From contig DDEH01000056.1 of NCBI GenBank assembly GCA_002336085.1, positions 6,137-17,886 on the forward strand: a DNA stretch of 11,750 bases, in the 5' to 3' direction. Positions 7,127 through 11,750 of this stretch are shown here, in pieces. The stretch is from Flavobacteriales bacterium UBA1959 (lineage in GTDB: Bacteria; Bacteroidota; Bacteroidia; Flavobacteriales_D; Sanyastnellaceae). The position numbers and the translations under genes were made by a program. Numbering within the stretch: position 1 is the stretch's first letter; each line of letters begins with the position of its first letter. Under the pieces are notes generated by a model. That model did no database searches, was not told the DNA's origin, and was given only the letters and a program-made list of their open reading frames with translations.

Positions 7127-8947
7127 TCAATTCACGCATGCCTCCCCAAATGATCCAAGGAAAATGAGGAGATCTCCTGTATTTACCAATCCATCTTGAT
7201 TGATATCGGCAGGACATTGCACCGTGCCATTCCCTGTGCAAGATCCATCGTCAAATAACGCATCAGAATTGTAATTGTCTGCATCTGGCCAAGTGCAACC
7301 GGCGCACGATTCGATTTCACAGGAGCCATCATCCAGAGTCGCTGTATCACTGTAATTGCAAGCAAAGGCATAAGTACAACCAAGGACATCCGACCCGCCG
7401 GTCCCTTCACCTTCGGTCCATGAACCGAACAGACCGAGTTGCTCTGCGTACGACCAGCACGTCAACCAATTGCCTCCTTCCGGTGAAAATGCGCCGATGT
7501 ATTCAGCAGCTTCAAACCACGAATCATTGGGCAAAAAATCCGAGCTTACCTCCATGGTCTCAATACTTGGCGTCAAGTTTATGGGATCACTAACGTGACC
7601 AGCCTCCGAGTCAAATGTGAAGTCTAAGAAAGGATTCGCCGCGTAATTATTGTTTTCCGTAAAATGCGCTTCCACTTCCTCTTGGCCGTTGAAAACGTAT
7701 CCGTCGTCATATAAAATGAGCTCAGAAATCAGTGAACTATCTCCAATTTGCCAGAATCGATTGTTCTCAATGTTGGTCTCACCAAATAATAGCAGCTCCC
7801 ATGCGTCGCAAGGGTCCTCATCTTCAAAGTCAATTCCAAGACCAAAGTTCACAAAAAGACTGTTGTGCAAACGAACTCCTGCTCCATTGTGCAATCGAAT
7901 TGCAGTGGCCTCTCCTCCTCCGATGTACGTTTGGTTATAGAGCAAAGGGTTGGAATATGGCATGAAAGTCATGTCCACATCAAATTCCTCGTAATCGTCT
8001 CCTTCATAATCCCCCGCATGCTCTCCAGCACCATTCACTTCATCGGTAATCGCGAATATAAACTGACCGCGTCCCTGCCATCCTTGGTCATACTCCAAAC
8101 CATCTTCCTGATTGAAAATCGCAGCCACATGATGCACATCGACCATGCCACCAAAGATTTGAATTCCGTCGTCTCCACTCGCTATGGTTTCGATGTATTG
8201 AACAGTTGTTCCATTTCCTAAGCCACAGAGCGTGAGTGCATTCGTTTCCAAACCATTTTCAAATTGGGTAATACCCAACGAAGTGGAAGCATGGCGCAAA
8301 CTGATATAGCTTAAAATTCCAGCAGACGCATCTGAAGGGTCATCTCCACCGTAAATATGCCTGTTCTGCCCCGTATAATCAATGATGCCTTCCACCTCGT
8401 CATTGCCATCAAACGTGTTCAACGCACCATGGCCACAAACAATCAAACCGCCCCACTTTCCACGAACATCGTACCCCACAGAACCATCCAAGGGATCATC
8501 TTCATAAGTAAAGACGATAGGACAATCTGCAGTTCCCTCAGCCAGTATGGTTGCACCAGCACTAATCACCAAACTACCCGCATGCTGACTATACAGATAG
8601 TCCTCACGCGGGGAGGGGTTGCCATTGGGAAGCGTGTAAGTCAGGGTATCAAAAACAATGCCTGAACGCCCTTTAATAACGGTGCCTGGGGCGATGGTCA
8701 ACTCGTCACCAGGATTCACAAACACGGGCTCTGTGAGCAGATAAATGGTATCGCAACTCCAGTCAACCGACCCCGCGCCCGCGCCAAGGTTATCCGAAAC
8801 TTCTTTTACGGGGCGGTCATTTATCGCAAGACAGTCACACGGCCCATTTTGCGCCGCACCATTCGAGTCCAGCCCGAAAGTGAAAATCACCAAAAGGATC
8901 GCCAACAAAGCGACTTGAAGAGGTCGAGATAACATGGTTACGCGCAT
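7127..8947 (-). CDS. Exported beta-helix protein with Cys-rich repeats and C-terminal dockerin-like motif
   Basis: A 606-residue secreted protein of a Bacteroidota family with no established function. The signal peptide covers residues 1-32 (hydrophobic 11-25; possible cut after GAAQ). Residues about 35-480 form a probable right-handed parallel beta-helix: recurring short strands and turns such as NPGDELTIAPGTVIKG (78-93), GSLVISAGATILAEGTA (124-140), GKWGGLIVCGHGALN (163-177), an IYGGDD segment (198-203) and an ASGDDGIQIFGG segment (256-267). Two Cys-rich repeats of the GCT...NY...DDGSC type lie at 523-543 and 550-570. The C-terminus (578-604) has a dockerin/EF-hand-like loop, D-I-N-Q-D-G-L-V-N-T-G-D (581-592), flanked by cysteines. 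There is no type IX secretion tail after it. ATG 8947 gives a slightly longer basic n-region; ATG 8935 (four codons in) is equally possible. Probably surface or extracellular; its ligand is unknown. Confidence 0.8.
   Translation of the reverse strand: MRVTMLSRPLQVALLAILLVIFTFGLDSNGAAQNGPCDCLAINDRPVKEVSDNLGAGAGSVDWSCDTIYLLTEPVFVNPGDELTIAPGTVIKGRSGIVFDTLTYTLPNGNPSPREDYLYSQHAGSLVISAGATILAEGTADCPIVFTYEDDPLDGSVGYDVRGKWGGLIVCGHGALNTFDGNDEVEGIIDYTGQNRHIYGGDDPSDASAGILSYISLRHASTSLGITQFENGLETNALTLCGLGNGTTVQYIETIASGDDGIQIFGGMVDVHHVAAIFNQEDGLEYDQGWQGRGQFIFAITDEVNGAGEHAGDYEGDDYEEFDVDMTFMPYSNPLLYNQTYIGGGEATAIRLHNGAGVRLHNSLFVNFGLGIDFEDEDPCDAWELLLFGETNIENNRFWQIGDSSLISELILYDDGYVFNGQEEVEAHFTENNNYAANPFLDFTFDSEAGHVSDPINLTPSIETMEVSSDFLPNDSWFEAAEYIGAFSPEGGNWLTCWSYAEQLGLFGSWTEGEGTGGSDVLGCTYAFACNYSDTATLDDGSCEIESCAGCTWPDADNYNSDALFDDGSCTGNGTVQCPADINQDGLVNTGDLLIFLGSFGEACVN
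7136..7216 (-). other. Dockerin-like Ca2+-binding C-terminal segment
   Basis: Codons for residues 578-604 of the beta-helix protein. The spacing of acidic and polar ligands (Asp581, Asn583, Asp585, backbone of 587, Asn589, Asp592) is that of a single EF-hand/dockerin loop, followed by a DLLIFLGSFG helix-like stretch between two cysteines. A classical dockerin has two such loops; only one is visible here. Confidence 0.65.
7238..7381 (-). repeat. Two tandem Cys-rich protein repeats (GCT...NY...DDGSC)
   Basis: Two 21-residue units in the beta-helix protein, encoded at 7319-7381 and 7238-7300. They share GCT at the start, A-x-NY in the middle and DDGSC at the end, and are separated by a short Cys-containing linker (EIESCA). 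The DNA copies are clearly diverged (different codons at many shared residues), so this is an old protein-level duplication. Such units are frequent in secreted proteins of marine Bacteroidota. Confidence 0.75.
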
Positions 8948-8967
8948 ATAATGCTATCTCAATTTAC

Positions 8968-8975
8968 GAAAAATA
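8968..8975 (-). promoter_or_regulatory. Possible -7 promoter element for the beta-helix protein gene
   Basis: The minus strand reads TATTTTTC, one mismatch from TAnnTTTG, 20 nt before the ATG at 8947. This would give a short 5' leader, unlike the 4 nt arrangement at other genes here. No -33 TTG is seen at the right distance. Weak. Confidence 0.25.
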
Positions 8976-9019
8976 TCACAAGAGATGATTTTGACAGAGG
9001 AATGACAGCGGGTGCGTCG

Positions 9020-9027
9020 TAATTTTG
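9020..9027 (+). promoter_or_regulatory. Bacteroidota -7 promoter element of the nqrM-like gene
   Basis: The sequence reads TAATTTTG, then CAGC, then the ATG at 9032: an exact match to TAnnTTTG with the same 4 nt gap as at mazG. A TTGAC stretch lies at 8991-8995, but its distance (26 nt to the TA) is longer than usual for a -33 box. The transcript is predicted to be leaderless or nearly so. Confidence 0.6.
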
Positions 9028-9031
9028 CAGC

Positions 9032-9232
9032 ATGGAATGGAAAGTAATCGCTCTATCAGTGGGCATGTTGGCATTGGGCTTTGCCGGAATTGCCATCAAA
9101 ATTTTGATCAAAAAGGACGGCGAATTTGCCGGCACTTGTGCCAGTCAGAATCCATTACTGAAAAACGAATCAGGGTCCTGTTCTGTATGTGGTGCTAGGC
9201 CACAAGACGAATGCCTGAGTTCAGCGGAATAG
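9032..9232 (+). CDS. nqrM: Probable Na+-NQR maturation protein NqrM (small four-Cys membrane protein)
   Basis: A 66-residue protein with one N-terminal membrane span (about residues 5-25), a KKDG stop-transfer turn, and a short exposed tail with four cysteines: Cys36 in FAGTCAS, Cys50 and Cys53 in SCSVC, and Cys61. The layout (one span, Lys-Lys, a Gly-x-Cys soon after the membrane, then a C-terminal Cys cluster) is that of NqrM/DUF539. That protein is needed for Na+-NQR assembly and is thought to deliver iron to the Cys site between NqrD and NqrE. The strongest support is position: it lies 27 bp from the end of apbE in an nqr operon. It is on the opposite strand, convergent with apbE, and has its own promoter element. 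The alternative is an unrelated small membrane protein; sequence identity to characterised NqrM cannot be measured by eye. Confidence 0.65.
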   Translation: MEWKVIALSVGMLALGFAGIAIKILIKKDGEFAGTCASQNPLLKNESGSCSVCGARPQDECLSSAE

Positions 9233-9259
9233 CGATAAAAAAGACCAAGGCGCAACAGA

Positions 9260-10405
9260 CTAATCGTCCGTGCTGAGCGCCTCATCCCAACCCTTTGTCT
9301 GCCAGGTTTTCATTTCTCCCGAATTAGAGGAGAAGATGAAAAAAGCCTCTACCCGTTCCAGCGGATTATCAGATTGATAAATCTCAATGAATCGTTTGCC
9401 GTCATCCGGTCCCCAGACCATGCACGCGGTGGCCAGCGCATCTGCGGTCGCAGCATCTGCGGCATGAATCGTGGCGCTTAAAAGAGAATGCTGCACCGGA
9501 TAACCCGTGAATGGACTGATGGTATGTGAGCGCCTAATTCCATCTTCCTCATAAAACTTGCGGTAATTGCCACTTGTGCAAATCGCAGCATCTCGGACGG
9601 CTACAATAGACTGCAGCTCACGCTCATCCAATCCGTCAGGTTGATCAACGGGACGATCAATAGCAATTCGCCATGCTTGTCCATCAGAACGAAGCCCTTG
9701 GCATTTGACTTCACCACCGACTTCAACCATAAAGTTCTTAATGCCTTCCTCCCAAAGCGCATCCGCTAACAAATCAACGGTCAGGCCCTGGGCAATGCCG
9801 TTGAAGTCGATGGAAGTTTCTGGATTTCCCTTGCGCAAAAACGAATTGGAATACACTCGATCCTTTTCGTTCTCATCCAAATCAATTCGGTCAGGAGTCA
9901 TTCCAACTGACGGCAAAATGCGTTGAACATCTTGGTCTGTAACAACTCCTTTTTCACTGAGGCCGAATCCCCACAATTCAACCAAAGGATGAACAGTGGG
10001 ATCAAAGGCACCTTGTGAAGCCTCAAATAAATCTAAACTTCTCGACCAAATCACAGACCACAGTTGGGTAGAATCAACAAACGTAAAGAGTTCATTGCCC
10101 CCTGGATGACTATTGATCGCATTGATGCGAGATTCAGCTCGCCACAAGTTGAACTCAACGTCCACAACTTCTAATACAGCGTCTATAATTGATTGCTCCA
10201 CAACGAAATCGCCGTGGTACTTGATGAGGTAGGTAGTTCCTTGCGTTTCTCCTGAATGGAGGTGAGCTGCGTACGGTGATGCCTGATCACTTACTTGTTC
10301 TGTCGAGTCAACTCGTGACGGTGTGTTGCAAGAAGATGCAATGACGACGCAACAAAGTGCCGCGGCAAAAGGCCAATGCCATGCGCCGTTAGCCCCCAAA
10401 ATCAT
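9260..10405 (-). CDS. apbE: FAD:protein FMN transferase ApbE (lipoprotein)
   Basis: A 381-residue periplasm-facing flavin transferase, which uses FAD and Mg2+ to attach FMN to a threonine of target proteins; in an nqr operon the targets are NqrB and NqrC. The N-terminus has a hydrophobic stretch and a lipobox-like IASSC, with Cys26 as the anchor. ApbE signatures are in order: GETQGTTYLIKY (about 52-63), SRINAIN (92-98), FDPTVHPLVELWGFG (134-148), IDFNGIAQG (199-207) continuing to VEVGGEVKCQG, the HTISPFTG motif (294-301), and DAATADALATA (317-327) with metal-binding Asp and Thr. ATG 10405 is chosen because it is the ATG nearest the signal sequence; a further in-frame ATG at 10441 would extend the overlap with nqrF to 53 nt and add a poor n-region. 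The start overlaps the nqrF stop by 17 nt, so coupling is likely. Confidence 0.93.
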   Translation of the reverse strand: MILGANGAWHWPFAAALCCVVIASSCNTPSRVDSTEQVSDQASPYAAHLHSGETQGTTYLIKYHGDFVVEQSIIDAVLEVVDVEFNLWRAESRINAINSHPGGNELFTFVDSTQLWSVIWSRSLDLFEASQGAFDPTVHPLVELWGFGLSEKGVVTDQDVQRILPSVGMTPDRIDLDENEKDRVYSNSFLRKGNPETSIDFNGIAQGLTVDLLADALWEEGIKNFMVEVGGEVKCQGLRSDGQAWRIAIDRPVDQPDGLDERELQSIVAVRDAAICTSGNYRKFYEEDGIRRSHTISPFTGYPVQHSLLSATIHAADAATADALATACMVWGPDDGKRFIEIYQSDNPLERVEAFFIFSSNSGEMKTWQTKGWDEALSTDD

Positions 10406-11684
10406 CGAAGCTGACGTTCTCAGGAGGCACCCCCCAGTCATCGCACATCTTCAACACCGCTTGGTTCATCATCGGAGGTCCACAGAAATAATATTCAATG
10501 TCCTCCGGTGCATCGTGCTGGGCAAGCTGATGCTCTATTACAGCATTGTGCACGAAACCAAGAAATCCGTCTCCCTCATCCAACATGTCCTTTTTCGTCT
10601 TCCAATCATCGCCTTCAGCGGGCTCAGAGAGAACGACGTGAAAATCAAAATTGGGAAACTCGTCTGCAATCTTGTTGAAATCGTCTAGATAGAACAACTC
10701 TCGCTTCGACCGTCCACCATACCAGAACGTGACCTTTCTTTCAGTCTTGACGGTGTGGAACAAATGGAACAAATGCGAACGCATTGGGGCCATCCCTGCT
10801 CCACCTCCAATGTAGATCATCTCTGCCCCTGTTTCCTTGATGAAAAACTCTCCATAAGGGCCTGAAATTTCAACTTTATCTCCTGGTTTTTGTCCGAACA
10901 CAAAAGAGGAACAGATTCCTGGATTCACCTGCATCCAAGCGTTTCGCGCACGGTCCCACGGTGGTGTTGCGACACGAATATTCAACATTACGATGTTGCC
11001 TTCTGCAGGGTGATTTGCCATAGAATACGCTCGAACAATCGGCTCATCATTGGTCATTTTCAAATCCCACAGCCCAAACTTATCCCACTCACTTTTGAAA
11101 GTATTGGGGTCTTTGTGGTGATCCGGATGTGCTGTGACATCGATATCCTTGTACTCCACTACTGTTTCAGGAACATCCACTTGAATGTATCCACCGGCTT
11201 CAAAATCTAACGTCTCTCCTTCTGGCAGTCGCACCACATATTCTTTGATGAAGGAAGCCACGTTGTAATTGGAAACCACCTCACACTCCCACTTTTTGAT
11301 GCCAAAAACCTCTTCTGGCACTTGGATTTCCATATCCTCTTTTACCTTTACCTGACAGCCCAAACGCCAGTTATTCGCAATTTCTTTCCGGCTAAAGTGT
11401 GGCTCTTCAGTAGGAAGAATGCTTCCCCCACCTTCTGCAACTTGGCAGCGGCATTGAACACAGGTACCTCCACCTCCGCATGCGGATGGTAAAAAGACCC
11501 CATTGTTGCCCAAAGTAGTCAGCAATGTACTGCCACCATCTACTTCAAGCGTTTGCTCACCGTTGATGACGATTTTTAGTTTTCCACTCGGAGATAGCTT
11601 CGCTTTAGCGAAAAGCAACAAACTCACAAGTAGCAGAATTACCGCTAAAAAGAATGCGATTGTTAGAACAATAGTAGTCGTCAT
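10389..11684 (-). CDS. nqrF: Na+-translocating NADH:quinone oxidoreductase subunit F
   Basis: A 431-residue NADH-oxidising subunit of Na+-NQR. An N-terminal membrane anchor (about residues 3-25) precedes a 2Fe-2S ferredoxin domain with ligands Cys69, Cys75, Cys78 and Cys110 (C-x5-C-x2-C-x31-C; an additional Cys80 sits in CRC). The FAD-binding domain has RAYSMAN at 218-224. The NADH-binding domain has GGGAGMAPMRSH at 293-304, YYFCGPPMM at 398-406, and the family-typical C-terminus FDDFGG. It passes electrons from NADH via FAD and 2Fe-2S toward the other subunits, driving sodium export. ATG 11684 is preferred over an in-frame TTG at 11693 because the TTG overlaps the nqrE stop and the Cys numbering then closely matches characterised NqrF. 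It starts 5 bp after nqrE and overlaps apbE. Relative to Vibrio NqrF there is an insertion of roughly a dozen residues near 184-199. Confidence 0.97.
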   Translation of the reverse strand: MTTTIVLTIAFFLAVILLLVSLLLFAKAKLSPSGKLKIVINGEQTLEVDGGSTLLTTLGNNGVFLPSACGGGGTCVQCRCQVAEGGGSILPTEEPHFSRKEIANNWRLGCQVKVKEDMEIQVPEEVFGIKKWECEVVSNYNVASFIKEYVVRLPEGETLDFEAGGYIQVDVPETVVEYKDIDVTAHPDHHKDPNTFKSEWDKFGLWDLKMTNDEPIVRAYSMANHPAEGNIVMLNIRVATPPWDRARNAWMQVNPGICSSFVFGQKPGDKVEISGPYGEFFIKETGAEMIYIGGGAGMAPMRSHLFHLFHTVKTERKVTFWYGGRSKRELFYLDDFNKIADEFPNFDFHVVLSEPAEGDDWKTKKDMLDEGDGFLGFVHNAVIEHQLAQHDAPEDIEYYFCGPPMMNQAVLKMCDDWGVPPENVSFDDFGG

Positions 11685-11689
11685 CTCTA

Positions 11690-11750
11690 TCAAATTTCAA
11701 TGCCCATAAAACTCATGAAGGCAATGCCCATGAGTCCTGTAATGATGAAC
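11690..11750 (-). CDS. nqrE: Na+-NQR subunit E, C-terminal fragment (cut by window end)
   Basis: The last 19 codons and TGA stop of a gene running off the right edge. The peptide reads FIITGLMGIAFMSFMGIEI, which resembles the end of NqrE (a GLM...GFMSF-type final membrane span). NqrE is a membrane subunit that, with NqrD, holds an iron centre in the membrane. Its stop lies 5 bp before the nqrF ATG, in the standard nqrE-nqrF order. Only the tail is visible, so the identification rests on this match plus position. Confidence 0.85.
   Translation of the reverse strand, partial: FIITGLMGIAFMSFMGIEI

Noticed and set aside
7117..7128. GATT-GTGC-AATC inverted repeat at the end of the beta-helix gene
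   Set aside because: Only a four-base stem, overlapping the stop codon region and lacking a T-tract; likely chance.
7865..8221. 118-codon plus-strand open frame opposite the beta-helix gene
   Set aside because: Antisense to a gene with clear family motifs; the translated sequence shows no signal, domain or promoter element.
9233..9259. Short A-rich convergent spacer between the nqrM-like gene and apbE as a bidirectional terminator
   Set aside because: No stable stem is visible in the 27 bp; termination must occur elsewhere or by Rho.

Overview
The window looks like a chromosomal segment of a marine-type Bacteroidota, most likely Flavobacteriales of the Cryomorphaceae/Schleiferiaceae kind. 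This is inferred from several things: a Bacteroidota-style NqrF, a head-GIN-domain lipoprotein, Cys-rich repeats ending in DDGSC with a dockerin-like C-terminus, and matches to the Bacteroidota -7 promoter element TAnnTTTG. GC content is moderate, genes are tightly packed, and no gene-free stretch exceeds 140 bp. I see no mobile element, CRISPR array, rRNA or tRNA gene.

Left part (1-4216). A DMT/EamA-type membrane transporter (+) converges on a large secreted M1-family zinc metallopeptidase (-). The peptidase start is divergent from a GDSL/SGNH-hydrolase lipoprotein (+), with a 32 bp spacer. The hydrolase converges, with 6 bp between stop codons, on the next minus-strand pair.

Middle part (4217-8947). 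On the minus strand, mazG (NTP pyrophosphohydrolase) overlaps by 17 nt a lipoprotein gene of the GIN-domain (DUF2807-like) type. From a 32 bp spacer upstream of mazG diverges a gene for a PagL-like/acyloxyacyl-hydrolase-family outer-membrane protein (+). It converges across 138 bp on a large exported beta-helix protein (-) that ends in two Cys-rich repeats and a dockerin-like calcium-binding motif.

Right part (9032-11750). This is the distal end of a Na+-translocating NADH:quinone oxidoreductase (Na+-NQR) operon on the minus strand: the last 19 codons of nqrE, then nqrF, then apbE, the flavin transferase that covalently loads FMN onto NqrB and NqrC. Converging on apbE from the plus strand is a 66-residue, single-membrane-span, four-cysteine protein that fits the maturation factor NqrM. 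So a structural subunit, a flavinylation factor and a probable metal-maturation factor of one complex sit together.

Regulatory signals. Three genes (mazG, the PagL-like gene and the nqrM-like gene) carry a TAnnTTTG or near-match exactly 4 nt before the ATG, which suggests leaderless or nearly leaderless transcripts. This also fixes the mazG start. The window is mostly recognisable housekeeping and envelope functions. I did not find a convincing new defence or mobile system. The more interesting items are the promoter/start geometry, the inverted nqrM-like gene, the atypical PagL-like active site and the dockerin-tailed beta-helix protein.
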